From positions 311,240-375,239 of the forward strand of contig NZ_ML776454.1 of assembly GCF_009830945.1 (NCBI RefSeq): DNA of 64,000 nucleotides. The letters run 5' to 3'. A program made the translations under genes and the position numbers. This DNA is from Nocardiopsis sp. FR4. GTDB lineage: Bacteria; Actinomycetota; Actinomycetes; Streptosporangiales; Streptosporangiaceae. The notes beneath the pieces were generated by a model, which worked only from the letters and a program-made list of their open reading frames with translations, was not told the DNA's origin and searched no databases. Of this stretch, positions 19,741 to 28,746 are shown piece after piece. Each line of letters starts with the position of its first letter. Position 1 is the first letter of the stretch.

Positions 19741-21105
19741 CTACACCGGTGACGGGACGGTCAGCAGGTCGCGGATGATCCGTTTGAGCTGGTCCAGGGC
19801 CTGCTCGGGGGTCTGGGTGCCCTGGTGCAGGGTGGTCAGCGGGCCGGCGGCCTCGTCCTGGAGGCGCCCCGCCGATCCGCTGAACCAGGCCTGGGGCTCG
19901 AACTGCACGTTCTCGGCGGCCTCGCGGTACTCGGCCTGGGGCTGGAGTGCGTCGTACTCGGCGCTCTCCACGACCGGCTGGTAGGCGGGGATGTGCCCGC
20001 CCCGGGCCCAGGTGAGGCTGTTGCGCAGCATCCACGCGGCGTACTCCACGGCGGCCCGGGTGCGCTCGGGGTCGCGGTCGCGCTGGTGGGGGAAGACGTA
20101 GCAGTGGGAGTCGCCGCGGGTGCGGTGGTTGCCGAACACGGCCGGGAACTGGGTGGCCGAGAAGTTGGTCCCGGCGGCCTCCAGGGTGGGGATCTCCCAG
20201 TTGCCGTGGATCATCAGCCCGGCCCGGGCGTTGACCAGGTTGGCGGCGGTGTCGGCGTCCCGGGAGTGGCGGGGGGAGAGCCCCTCCTCCGAGAGCCGGT
20301 AGAGCACCTCCATGGCGGCCAGGGCCTTGTCGTCGTCCATCTCGTAGTCGTCCTCGCCGAAGACGATGTCGCCGTCCTGCTGGCGGTAGAGCGCCCAGAA
20401 GTTGGACCAGGGGTTCCAGGTGTCCAGGGACAGGCCGTAGGCGCCGGTGACGCCCTGGATCTCGCGGAGCAGGTCGAGGTAGTCGTCCAGCCCGGAGACC
20501 TCCACGAGCCGGTCGTCGGCGTCCAGCACGCCCGCCTCGCGGCACACGTCGAGGTTGTAGTACTGGATGAGGACGTGGGTGTCGATGGGGATGGCGTAGA
20601 GCTGGCCGTCGAAGAAGCACTTCTCCCAGATGTTGGGCAGCACCACGGTGTCGTCGATGCCCGCCTCGGCGAGTATCGCGGGGTCGATGGGGTCCAGCAG
20701 CCGCCCGGGGGCCAGGCTCTCCAGCCGGGAGATGTGCACGGTGGCGATGTCGGCGCCCCGGCCGCCGGCCGCGCCCATGGCGACCTTGGTGTAGAAGGGC
20801 GCCCCCCACGTGAAGGTGGTGGCGCGGAAGTCGACCCCGGGGTGCTCGGCCTGGTAGGCGTCGTGCATCTCGATCATGCGGTTGCCGTCGCCGCCCGCGA
20901 ACAGGTTCCACTGGCGCAGCCGGGTGCGGCTGGTGAGCAGGGCGTCGGGCGGAGCGCAGCCCGCGACGGCGAGTCCGGCGGCGGCCGCCAGGCCCGCGCC
21001 GAGCACGGCGCGGCGGCCGGGGCCGGAGGACCGGCCGGAGCCGGGGAGAGGGCCGGAGAGGGCGGCCCGGAAGGGTGTGGGGGATGGTGGTGGTGCTTCG
21101 CGCAC
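19741..21105 (-). CDS. CUT1 sugar-binding lipoprotein
   Basis: 454 residues. A twin-arginine-like stretch (GPGRRAVLGAGLAAAAGLAVAGCAPP) ends in a lipobox, so it is probably a lipoprotein exported by Tat or Sec. The extracellular solute-binding type 1 fold covers the rest. GTG 21105 is supported by AAGGAG 6 nt upstream; longer versions of the frame run into the intergenic hairpin and araA. Likely binds arabino-oligosaccharides released by the GH43 enzyme; this is inferred from position. Confidence 0.93.
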   Translation of the reverse strand: MREAPPPSPTPFRAALSGPLPGSGRSSGPGRRAVLGAGLAAAAGLAVAGCAPPDALLTSRTRLRQWNLFAGGDGNRMIEMHDAYQAEHPGVDFRATTFTWGAPFYTKVAMGAAGGRGADIATVHISRLESLAPGRLLDPIDPAILAEAGIDDTVVLPNIWEKCFFDGQLYAIPIDTHVLIQYYNLDVCREAGVLDADDRLVEVSGLDDYLDLLREIQGVTGAYGLSLDTWNPWSNFWALYRQQDGDIVFGEDDYEMDDDKALAAMEVLYRLSEEGLSPRHSRDADTAANLVNARAGLMIHGNWEIPTLEAAGTNFSATQFPAVFGNHRTRGDSHCYVFPHQRDRDPERTRAAVEYAAWMLRNSLTWARGGHIPAYQPVVESAEYDALQPQAEYREAAENVQFEPQAWFSGSAGRLQDEAAGPLTTLHQGTQTPEQALDQLKRIIRDLLTVPSPV

Positions 21106-21131
21106 GGTGTTCTCCTTGCGCCTGAGGGGGT

Positions 21132-21156
21132 GGAGGGCCCCGCCCGGAGGCCCTCC
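21132..21156 (-). terminator. intercistronic hairpin between araA and the CUT1 binding-protein gene
   Basis: GGAGGGCC pairs with GGCCCTCC across a 9-nt loop, with further GC-rich symmetry beside it (GGCGCCGGGGCGCC). It lies in the longest gap (89 bp) of this gene string. No T-tract, so partial termination or RNA processing is more likely than a full stop. Confidence 0.5.
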
Positions 21157-21194
21157 GTTGGGGGGTCGGGGCGCCGGGGCGCCGCGGATCCGGG

Positions 21195-22631
21195 TCAGAC
21201 CCGGACGTACTCGACTCCGGTGAGCGCGCACAGGACCCGCCAGTCCTCGGCGCGCGCGCCGGTGTTCATGACCATGTGGTGGGTGCCGCCCGCGCGCAGC
21301 CAGGCGTCCATGCACCCGCGCACGCCGTTTTCCGGGCGGAACTGGCCGTAGGGCATCTCCAGGGAGGGCAGCTCGGAGGCGTCGATCACCTCGCCCTCGG
21401 CCACGACCAGGCGGAAGCGCTCACCGCCCAGGGCCACCAGCGAGGCCAGGGTGGCCGGGCCGGGCCGGTAGCGGAACAGGATGGTGGGCGGGTCGTCCAG
21501 ACCGCCGATGCCCAGGGGCCGCTTGATGAGGCGGATGGGCTCGTCCTCGCGGGCCACCCGCCAGTTGCCCTCTCCCATGTGGCTCATGAGGATGGAGTCG
21601 CTGGGGAAGTCCATCGCGTACATCTCGGTGAAGTGGCCGTCCCCGGCGAGCTGGTGTCCGGCGTAGACCACCGAGGCGGCGAGCACGTCGCCCTCACCGG
21701 CGAACCCGTACCCCTTGGCCATGAGGGTGGAGGCGGCGGCCATCGGCAGGCGGGCGAAGCGGCCGTCCTCCCCGATCGCGTCGAAGTGGGTGGAGTAGGC
21801 ACCGCACCCGGACTCCTCCAGGAGCCGTTCGATGCCCAGCTGCATCCGGGCGTGGTCGACGCGCTCCTCCTTGGACAGGCGCTCGTCGACCTCGAAGACC
21901 CCGTCCTCCCAGGCCATGAGGTCGGCGACCGCCTCCTCGGGCAGGTCGGCCATCGTCCGGTGCAGGGTGCCCGGGGCGATGACGTGCACCTCGGGGCCGA
22001 GCGCGCGCATCAGGGCGGTCTCGTCCACGCGGGCGTCGCCCATGCCGTTCATGGGGTAGCCGAAGACGCCGACGCGCAGGGAGCGCAGAGCGGTGACCGT
22101 GCGAGCGGCGCGGGCCCAGCGGTCCACCCGGGCGGCGAACTCGGGGGCCTGCCAGTCGCCGGTGATGACCTCGAAGGGCACACCCGCGCGGACCATGGCG
22201 TTGGCGGTGTCCTGGGCGCCGTGGATGCCCTGGTTGTAGGTCATGTCGGCCATGTCCCAGGAGGCGCTGACCTGGGGGTCGGGCTGGATGTTGGCCAGGG
22301 CCACGGGTAGGCGCATCCGGCTGAACACGGGGGTGACGCGCAGGGAGGGGCCGTAGGTGAGCATGACGACCAGGACGCCGTCGAGTCCGGCGGCCTCGAA
22401 GTCGCGCATGGCGTTCTCGGCGTCGGCGCGGCCGCGCACGGGCGGGCTGACGGTCCACTCGGCGACGTCGGAGAGCTGTTCGGCGACCCGGGCGGCGTAG
22501 GCCGCCTGGTGCTCGGTGATGCCGGGGATCATGTCGTCGTAGAGGGGCTGCATGATGCCGAGCAGGCCGATGCGGGGCTTGCCGACCCTCACGGGCGGGT
22601 GCTCGGTGGCCGGGGCTGTGGGTACGGGCAC
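21195..22631 (-). CDS. araA: L-arabinose isomerase family protein
   Basis: 478 residues. Related to AraA but clearly diverged from the E. coli enzyme in the N-terminal half. The C-terminal catalytic elements are kept: GYGFAGEGD (Glu), FTEMYAMDF (Glu), SHMGEGNW (His), LGIGGLDDPP and GGTHHMVM (His). These correspond to the E306/E333/H350/H450 metal and catalytic set of E. coli AraA. It should convert L-arabinose to L-ribulose. It sits 13 bp after araD and starts at GTG 22631 behind AAGGAAG. A related isomerase specificity (L-fucose/L-arabinose superfamily) cannot be excluded. Confidence 0.9.
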   Translation of the reverse strand: MPVPTAPATEHPPVRVGKPRIGLLGIMQPLYDDMIPGITEHQAAYAARVAEQLSDVAEWTVSPPVRGRADAENAMRDFEAAGLDGVLVVMLTYGPSLRVTPVFSRMRLPVALANIQPDPQVSASWDMADMTYNQGIHGAQDTANAMVRAGVPFEVITGDWQAPEFAARVDRWARAARTVTALRSLRVGVFGYPMNGMGDARVDETALMRALGPEVHVIAPGTLHRTMADLPEEAVADLMAWEDGVFEVDERLSKEERVDHARMQLGIERLLEESGCGAYSTHFDAIGEDGRFARLPMAAASTLMAKGYGFAGEGDVLAASVVYAGHQLAGDGHFTEMYAMDFPSDSILMSHMGEGNWRVAREDEPIRLIKRPLGIGGLDDPPTILFRYRPGPATLASLVALGGERFRLVVAEGEVIDASELPSLEMPYGQFRPENGVRGCMDAWLRAGGTHHMVMNTGARAEDWRVLCALTGVEYVRV

Positions 22632-22644
22632 GGTACGTACTTCC

Positions 22645-23337
22645 TTATTGGCCGTAGACGTTCTGGTACCGGTGGTGGAGCGCGTCGATGTGCTCCTGGG
22701 GCAGGCGTTCGAGGGGGCCGCCCTGACGGGCGATGTGGACGGTGCGGGCGACGTCCTCGCACATCACCGCGGCCTTGACCGCGGCCTTGGCGCTGTCGCC
22801 GATGGTGAACACGCCGTGGCCGCGCATGAGGACGGCGGGCGAGCGGTGGCCCTCCAGGGTGGCGACCACGCCCTTGCCGATGTCGTCGCCGCCGATGAGG
22901 GCGAAGGGCCCGACGGGGATGTCGCCGCCGAACTCGTCGGCCATCGCGGTGATGACGCAGGGGATGGCCTCGCCGCGGGCGGCCCAGGCGGTGGCGTAGC
23001 GGCTGTGGGTGTGCACGACGCCGCCGACGTCGGGGCGGGCCCGGTAGACGTAGGCGTGGGAGTCGGTGTCGCTGGAGGGCTTGTGCCCTCCCTCGACGAC
23101 CCGCCCGTACAGGTCGCACACGACCATGTCCTCGGGGGTCAGGTTGTCGTAGGACACGCCGCTGGGCTTGATCACCATCAGGTCGGCGCCGGGAACGCGG
23201 GCCGAGACGTTGCCGCTGGTCCAGGTGACCAGGTCCCAGCGGGGCAGTTCGGCGTGCAGGTCGCACACCTGGGCGCGCAGGCGGTCCACCTCCTCGCGGA
23301 GGTCGTCGGGGACGGCCAGGGGGGTCGGGGTGCTCAT
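22645..23337 (-). CDS. araD: L-ribulose-5-phosphate 4-epimerase
   Basis: 230 residues, normal length for the class II aldolase-like AraD family. Zinc ligands are visible in VHTHSRYAT and in LMRGHGVF; substrate-binding elements include TSGNVSAR and KPSGVSYD. Converts L-ribulose 5-phosphate to D-xylulose 5-phosphate for the pentose phosphate pathway. ATG 23337 overlaps the araB stop as ATGA, so kinase and epimerase are translated together. Confidence 0.96.
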   Translation of the reverse strand: MSTPTPLAVPDDLREEVDRLRAQVCDLHAELPRWDLVTWTSGNVSARVPGADLMVIKPSGVSYDNLTPEDMVVCDLYGRVVEGGHKPSSDTDSHAYVYRARPDVGGVVHTHSRYATAWAARGEAIPCVITAMADEFGGDIPVGPFALIGGDDIGKGVVATLEGHRSPAVLMRGHGVFTIGDSAKAAVKAAVMCEDVARTVHIARQGGPLERLPQEHIDALHHRYQNVYGQ

Positions 23338-25067
23338 CGGTCTCCCTTCGGGGCGGTGCGGGCGGCGTGGGCGGCGTTGCGCAGGGCGCGCAGCCGGTGC
23401 AGGCTGCGGCTGCCGCCCCGGCCGAAGTGGTCGTGGAGTTCGCGGTAGAGGGCGTAGAGCTCGTCGTAGGCGGCGGTCCGGGCGGGGTCGGGGGTGACGG
23501 TCTCCTCGCGGACCCGGCCCATGGCCGCGGAGGCGGCGTGGATGTCGGGGTGGGCTCCGGCGGCGACGGCGGCGTGGATGGCGGAGCCGACCGCGCAGCC
23601 GTGCTCGGAGGCCACGATGCGCAGCGGCCGGTCCAGGACGTCGGCGTAGACCTGGAGGACGAAGGGGTTGCGGACCATGCCGCCGCCGATGGTGAGGTCG
23701 TGCACCGGTACCCCGGAGGCCGCGAAGGTCTCGATGATGGTGCGGGTGCCGAAGGCGGTGGCCTCGATCAGGGCCCGGTAGACCTCCTCGGGCCGGGTGG
23801 CCAGGGTCATGCCGACCAGGACGCCGGACAGGTCGTGGTCGACCAGGACCGACCGGTTGCCGCTGTGCCAGTCCAGGGCGACCAGGCCGTGCCCGCCCAC
23901 GGGTGCGTCGGCGGCCCTGGCGGTGAGCACGTCGTGCAGGCTCACGCCCTTCTTCCGGGCCTCGTCGTGGTAGGCGGGGGGCGCGTAGTTCTCGGCGAAC
24001 CAGCCGAAGATGTCGCCGACGCCGCTCTGTCCGGCCTCGTAGCCCCAGGCGCCGGGGGTGATGCCGCCCAGGGCCAGCCCGCACATGCCGGGCACCTCGG
24101 CCAGCACGTCGGAGTTCATGACGTGGCAGGTGCTGGTGCCCATGATGGCGAGCATCCGGCCGGGCCCGGTGGTCTGCGCGGTGGCGGCGGTGACGTGGGC
24201 GTCGATGTTGCCGACGGCCACGGGCAGACCCTCGGGCAGGCCGGTCCAGGCCGCGGCCTCGGCGGTCAGGCCGCCCGCGCGCTCGCCGAGCTGGGAAAGG
24301 GGGTGGGCGAGCTTGTCGCGGACGAAACCGGAGAAACCCGGGTCCAGGGCGGCGAGGAAGTCCTCCGAGGGCCACTCACCGTCCTGGTAGATGCCCTTGT
24401 ACCCGGCGGTGGCGACGTTGCGGGTCTCGCGGCCGCACAGCTGCCACACGATCCAGTCGGCGGCCTCGATCCAGCGTTCGGTGCGCGCGTAGACCTCGGG
24501 GTCGTCGCGCAGGACCTGCAGGGCCTTGGCGAACTCCCACTCGGAGGAGATCTTGCCGCCGTAGCGGGCCAGCCACTTCTCGCCGCGCTCGGCGGCCAGG
24601 GCGTTGATCTCGTCGGCCTCGGGCTGGGCGGCGTGGTGGCGCCACAGCTTGGGCCAGGCGTGCGGGCGCTCGGCGAGGCCGGGCAGTTCGCACAGGGGGG
24701 TGCCGTCGGCGGTGACCGGCAGGACCGTGCAGGCGGTGAAGTCGGTGCCGATGCCCACGACCTGCTCGGGGGAGACACCCGCGGCCCGCAGCGCCTCGGG
24801 GACGGCCACGCGCAGGACCTCGCGGTAGTCCTCGGGGGACTGGAGGGCGGTCTCCGGCTCCAGTGCGGCGTCCGATCCGGGCAGGCGGTCGGCGATGACG
24901 CCGTGCCGGTAGGCGTGGGCGGCGGAGGCGAGCTCGGCGCCGTCGCTCACGCGCACCACGACGGCGCGTCCGGAGAGGGTTCCGAAGTCGACTCCGACGG
25001 CCACGGCGTCGACCGACGGCACGTAGTCGGTCGAAGATGAATTGTGATCGTTAACATTTCGGTTCAT
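23334..25067 (-). CDS. araB: L-ribulokinase
   Basis: 577 residues, FGGY carbohydrate kinase. The N-terminal phosphate-1 motif is VGVDFGTLSGRAVVV and the C-terminal signature includes DLTIGGGMVRNPFVLQVYAD. Phosphorylates L-ribulose. ATG 25067 gives an extra N-terminal stretch (MNRNVNDHNSSSTDYVPS) outside the conserved fold; GTG 25019 would start closer to the domain but lacks a Shine-Dalgarno. A candidate LacI operator (25043-25056) lies inside those first codons, so either start choice has regulatory meaning. Confidence 0.95.
   Translation of the reverse strand: MNRNVNDHNSSSTDYVPSVDAVAVGVDFGTLSGRAVVVRVSDGAELASAAHAYRHGVIADRLPGSDAALEPETALQSPEDYREVLRVAVPEALRAAGVSPEQVVGIGTDFTACTVLPVTADGTPLCELPGLAERPHAWPKLWRHHAAQPEADEINALAAERGEKWLARYGGKISSEWEFAKALQVLRDDPEVYARTERWIEAADWIVWQLCGRETRNVATAGYKGIYQDGEWPSEDFLAALDPGFSGFVRDKLAHPLSQLGERAGGLTAEAAAWTGLPEGLPVAVGNIDAHVTAATAQTTGPGRMLAIMGTSTCHVMNSDVLAEVPGMCGLALGGITPGAWGYEAGQSGVGDIFGWFAENYAPPAYHDEARKKGVSLHDVLTARAADAPVGGHGLVALDWHSGNRSVLVDHDLSGVLVGMTLATRPEEVYRALIEATAFGTRTIIETFAASGVPVHDLTIGGGMVRNPFVLQVYADVLDRPLRIVASEHGCAVGSAIHAAVAAGAHPDIHAASAAMGRVREETVTPDPARTAAYDELYALYRELHDHFGRGGSRSLHRLRALRNAAHAARTAPKGDR
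25043..25056 (-). promoter_or_regulatory. candidate LacI-family operator at the start of araB
   Basis: On the minus strand this reads TGTTAACGATCACA. A copy differing at one of 14 positions (TGTTAACGCTCACA) lies upstream of the regulator gene at 26280-26293. The central CG step is typical of LacI-family sites. It falls within the first ten codons of araB if ATG 25067 is used. Confidence 0.65.
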
Positions 25068-25179
25068 GAGGAGTCAGTCCCTTTCGGCGGGGGCCAGCGG
25101 GGGCAGGGGTCGGCGGGAGGAACGGAGGGGACGGAAGGAGACGGGTCAGCGAACGTCGGTCAGCGGACGGGGATCGGGG

Positions 25180-26226
25180 TCACGGCGGCGGAGGGCCGCT
25201 GCTGCCCCGGACCCGCAGCCGCGCCGGGACGACCCGGCGCACGCCCCCGGCCGGGGGCGCCGCGCCCTCGCGCCCGGTGCCGATCTGGCCGAGCAGCAGT
25301 GCCAGGCTCTCCTTGCCCACCTGGGCGAAGTCCTGGAAGACGGTGGTCAGTGAGGGGGTGAGGAACTCCGCCTCGGGCACGTCGTCGAAACCGACCACGC
25401 TGACGTCCCCGGGCACGTTCAGCCCCGCCTCGTGCAGGGCGCGCAGCACCCCGATGGCCATCTGGTCGTTGGAGACGAAGATCGCGGTGACCCGCTCCCC
25501 CGCCGCCCTGCGGGCCACCAGGCGGCGGCCCAGGTCGTAGCCCGACCGGGGGCTCCAGTCGCCCTGGAGCGGTTCGGGGACCGGCGCCCCGGCCTGTTCC
25601 AGCGCCCCGCGCCACCCGACCGCCCGGGCCTCCGACTCCAGCCACAGGGGGTCGCCCTCGACGTGGTGGACGGTGGTGTGCCCGAGGTCGAGCAGGTGGC
25701 GGACGGCCTCGCGGGCGCCCTGGGTCTGGTCCACGCACACCACGGGCAGGCCCGAGCCCTCGCCGCCCTCCACCGCGACCAGGGGGCGCGGTCCGGGCAG
25801 GTCGGCCAGCGCCTCGACCAGGCTGCGCTGGGGGGCGATGGCCACGCACCCCTCCACCGACTGCTGGATGAGGTACTCGGCAGCGGCCACGATGCCGTCC
25901 GGTGAGACGTCGTCGAGGCTGACGATGCTGACGAAGTAGCCCGCCTCGCGCGCCGCGCGCTCGATCCCGGACAGGGTCTGGGCCGGGCCGAAGAGCGTGG
26001 TGTCGAAGGCGATGACCCCGAGCACGTTGGTCCGGCGGGTGACCAGGGCGCGCGCGGTGGAGTTGCGGTGGTAGCCGAGCTCCTCGATGGCGCGCCGCAC
26101 GCGCAGCACGGTCTCCTCGCGGACGTTGGGGTGGCCGTTGATCACCCGGGACACCGTCTGGTGGGAGACGCCGGCCAGCCGGGCCACGTCCGCCATGACG
26201 GGGGTACGGCCACCTGGGGGGTTCAC
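25180..26226 (-). CDS. LacI-family transcriptional regulator of the arabinose locus
   Basis: 348 residues. The N-terminal helix-turn-helix reads VMADVARLAGVSHQTVSRVINGHPNV with the hinge helix NSTARALVTRRTNVLGVI. The effector domain follows, ending VVGFDDVPEAEFLTPSLTTV. GTG 26226 is the start, with GGAGG upstream. It is followed 112 bp later by araB on the same strand, and candidate operators lie both upstream of it and at araB, consistent with autoregulation and repression of the sugar genes. L-arabinose or an arabino-oligosaccharide is the inferred effector. Confidence 0.94.
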   Translation of the reverse strand: MNPPGGRTPVMADVARLAGVSHQTVSRVINGHPNVREETVLRVRRAIEELGYHRNSTARALVTRRTNVLGVIAFDTTLFGPAQTLSGIERAAREAGYFVSIVSLDDVSPDGIVAAAEYLIQQSVEGCVAIAPQRSLVEALADLPGPRPLVAVEGGEGSGLPVVCVDQTQGAREAVRHLLDLGHTTVHHVEGDPLWLESEARAVGWRGALEQAGAPVPEPLQGDWSPRSGYDLGRRLVARRAAGERVTAIFVSNDQMAIGVLRALHEAGLNVPGDVSVVGFDDVPEAEFLTPSLTTVFQDFAQVGKESLALLLGQIGTGREGAAPPAGGVRRVVPARLRVRGSSGPPPP

Positions 26227-26279
26227 GAGGAGGACACCTCCGGTCTACGAGGGGGAAACACTTGTGAGGTGGGCAACAG

Positions 26280-26293
26280 TGTTAACGCTCACA
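26280..26293 (-). promoter_or_regulatory. candidate LacI-family operator upstream of the regulator
   Basis: TGTTAACGCTCACA on the plus strand, matching the araB site at 13 of 14 positions in the opposite orientation. It lies 54 bp upstream of the regulator start, in the gap to dgt, where the regulator promoter must be. Confidence 0.65.
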
Positions 26294-26340
26294 TGGCAGA
26301 TGTCAACCCCCTGGCGTGGGCCGGAGGGAAAATCGGCCCC

Positions 26341-27591
26341 TCAGCCCACCAGGCGCGCGTGCAGGGTGGTCGCCGAGGTGTCGGTCAGCGAGGCCACCTG
26401 GTCGATCACCACCCTCAGGGCCGCGGCGTCGTCCGCGGCCTCGGTGAAGGAGGCGCGGAACTGGGGGTCCAGGTGCTCGGGCGCGCTCTTCCACAGCACG
26501 TCCACCAGCTCGGTGATCAGGCGCCGCTCCTCGGCCTGGTAGACCAGCGCCTCCTCACGGGAGATCACGAAGTGCGCGGCCACCGCCTTGAGCAGGGCGC
26601 ACTCCAGCAGGGGGCGGCGCGGCACGAGCAGGTCGGCACCGTAGCGGGTGAGCCGCCCGGGGCCGTGCGCGGCCCGGGTCGCGTCCTCGGCGGCCCGGCA
26701 GAAGCGGCCGATGAGCTGGCTGGTGAGGTTCTTCAGGGCGGCCAGCGAGGGCAGGTCCCCAGTGAACTCCCGCGGCCAGACGGGGTCGGCGACCAGGCCG
26801 GTGAAGACCTCCTCCAGCTCGGCCGGTTCGGCGTCGCAGTAGTGGGCGGCGGCGATCCGCACGATCTCCGCGCGTTCGGCGGACCCCCGCAGGGCGGCCA
26901 GGTCCACCAGACCCGCGTGCAGGGCGTCCTCCACGTCGTGGACCGAGTAGGCGACGTCGTCGGCCCAGTCCATGACCTGGGCCTCGAAGCAGGTGCGCCC
27001 GTGCGGCGCGCCCCGGCGCAGCCAGGCGAACACCTCGGCGTCGTCGGGGTAGCAGTTGAACTTGGGGGTGTCGCCGCCCTCGCCGCGCATCCACGGGTAC
27101 TTGACGGTGGCGTCGAGGGTGGCCCGGGTGAGGTTGAGCCCGGCGCTGCGCCCCTCGGGGTCGATGACCTTGCCCTCCAGGCGCACCAGCAGGCGCAGGC
27201 TCTGGGCGTTGCCCTCGAAGCCGCCGCAGTCGGCGGCGGCCTCGTCCAGGGCGCGCTCGCCGTTGTGGCCGAAGGGCGGGTGGCCCAGGTCGTGGGACAG
27301 ACAGGCCGCCTCCACCAGGTCGGGGTCGCAGCCCAGCGCCTGGCCGAGCTCGCGGCCGATCTGGGCGCACTCCAGGGAGTGGGTGAGGCGGGTGCGCGGG
27401 AAGTCGCTCACCCCGGGCTGGACCACCTGGGTCTTGGCGGCCAGGCGGCGCAGGGCCGAGCTGTGCAGGACGCGGGCCCGGTCGCGCTCGAAGGGGTCCC
27501 GGGCGCGGTTCTTGCGGTTCTCACGCGCCAGGCGTTCGGTGTCGTGCGCCGTGTAGCCCGGTGCCCCGCCCTCACGGAGGTGGTTGCTCAT
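26341..27591 (-). CDS. dgt: deoxyguanosinetriphosphate triphosphohydrolase-like HD protein
   Basis: 416 residues. HD-domain metal ligands are seen in RTRLTHSLE and [15 protein letters not shown], with the second Asp in [16 protein letters not shown]. Hydrolyses dNTPs to nucleoside and triphosphate, trimming nucleotide pools. ATG 27591 ([13 protein letters not shown]) matches the family better than the start 11 codons upstream. In many actinobacteria it sits directly before dnaG. Confidence 0.94.
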   Translation of the reverse strand: MSNHLREGGAPGYTAHDTERLARENRKNRARDPFERDRARVLHSSALRRLAAKTQVVQPGVSDFPRTRLTHSLECAQIGRELGQALGCDPDLVEAACLSHDLGHPPFGHNGERALDEAAADCGGFEGNAQSLRLLVRLEGKVIDPEGRSAGLNLTRATLDATVKYPWMRGEGGDTPKFNCYPDDAEVFAWLRRGAPHGRTCFEAQVMDWADDVAYSVHDVEDALHAGLVDLAALRGSAERAEIVRIAAAHYCDAEPAELEEVFTGLVADPVWPREFTGDLPSLAALKNLTSQLIGRFCRAAEDATRAAHGPGRLTRYGADLLVPRRPLLECALLKAVAAHFVISREEALVYQAEERRLITELVDVLWKSAPEHLDPQFRASFTEAADDAAALRVVIDQVASLTDTSATTLHARLVG

Positions 27592-27642
27592 CGTGTGTGC
27601 GGCCCTGTTCCCAGCGGCGGACACCCCTGCCGTCCGCCCCGG

Positions 27643-28746
27643 TCAGGCGGCGTTGACCTGGATGTCGCTGCTGTCGTTGAAGATCCAGTAGTACCAGAGC
27701 GACGCGGTCTCCCTGGTGATGTACCACAGCTGCGTGCGGCGCTCGATGACGGCCGGGCCCGAGCGGGAGGGCGAGGTGCCCGCCTCGATGCCGTGGTCGG
27801 CGGCCATGCGCTGGGATCGCAGGCTGTGCCAGGGGTCGGAGACCAGGGTGGCGCTGTTCCACGAGTTCTCCTCGAAGACGAGGGAGACCGCCTGGATGCT
27901 CTGCAGGGTGTCGCTGCCCTCCTCCACCGCGATGATCCGCTCGGCGGGGATGCCCACCTCGATCAGCCAGTTGCGCCCCGAGGCCGCCTCGGTGAAGTTG
28001 TCGCCGGGCTGTTTGCCCCCCACCGTGACGATGACGGGGGCCACCCCCTCCAGGTAGAGCACCTGGGCGTGGCGCAGCCGGGCCTCGAAGACGGGCGAGG
28101 GGACGCCGTTGTACTGGCTGGCGCCGAGCACGACGATGGCGTCGGAGGCGGTGCGGTCGTCCTGGCGCGCGGTGTACCAGACCCAGGCCCAGGTGCCGGG
28201 CGGCAGGGCCAGGGCGGTGAGCAGCAGCAGGGTGACCACCCAGCGCAGACGCAGTCGGCGCTGCCTCCGCCGGCGCGGCCCTGGCGGCGCGGAGCCGCGC
28301 TCGCGCGGGGCGGGTCCGGGCCGCGGCTCCTCCGGCCGCGGCCGGGGTTCGGGGCGCCCCCGGACCGGGCGGGGCGCGCGGCCGCGTCCGGGGGGGCGTT
28401 CGCGGACGAAGCGGCGGGTGAAGGAGGGGCCCTCTCCGGACGCGTCCCCGTCAGGGGCCTCGGTGGCCGGGGTGCCGGCGACGCGGGTGGGCGCCGGATC
28501 CGCGGCAGCCGTGTCGGCCCGGCTGAACGCGCGGGTCGCGTCGGGGTCGGCGGGCTCCGCGCGCCGCAGCGGCTGGGTGGTCTCGTCGGCCGGATCGCGG
28601 CGAAGGGCGCGGGTGGTGTCGGCCTCCCCGCCGGGGACCGCGGAGAAGGAGTCCCGGGAGAAGACCCGGGTGGCCTCGTCATCGGACGAGGGGGTGGTGG
28701 GGTTCTCCCACGGCTCCTCGCCGCGGCCGTCGTTCGCCGTTCGCAC
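27643..28746 (-). CDS. YdcF/SanA-type DUF218 membrane protein with Thr-Arg repeat tail
   Basis: 367 residues. A long Pro/Arg-rich cytoplasmic N-terminus (about residues 1-170) precedes one membrane helix (WVVTLLLLTALALPPGTWAWVWY) and an external DUF218 domain (DAIVVLGASQYNGVPSPVFEARL, IVTVGGK, SDPWHSLR). The N-terminal part carries repeated short motifs (ATRVFSRD, TTRALRRD, TTQPLRRA, ATRAFSRA) that resemble Thr phosphoacceptor sites of actinobacterial Ser/Thr kinases. GTG 28746 follows GGAGGTGA by 6 nt. DUF218 proteins are linked to envelope or vancomycin-related functions, but the reaction is unknown. Confidence 0.85.
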   Translation of the reverse strand: MRTANDGRGEEPWENPTTPSSDDEATRVFSRDSFSAVPGGEADTTRALRRDPADETTQPLRRAEPADPDATRAFSRADTAAADPAPTRVAGTPATEAPDGDASGEGPSFTRRFVRERPPGRGRAPRPVRGRPEPRPRPEEPRPGPAPRERGSAPPGPRRRRQRRLRLRWVVTLLLLTALALPPGTWAWVWYTARQDDRTASDAIVVLGASQYNGVPSPVFEARLRHAQVLYLEGVAPVIVTVGGKQPGDNFTEAASGRNWLIEVGIPAERIIAVEEGSDTLQSIQAVSLVFEENSWNSATLVSDPWHSLRSQRMAADHGIEAGTSPSRSGPAVIERRTQLWYITRETASLWYYWIFNDSSDIQVNAA

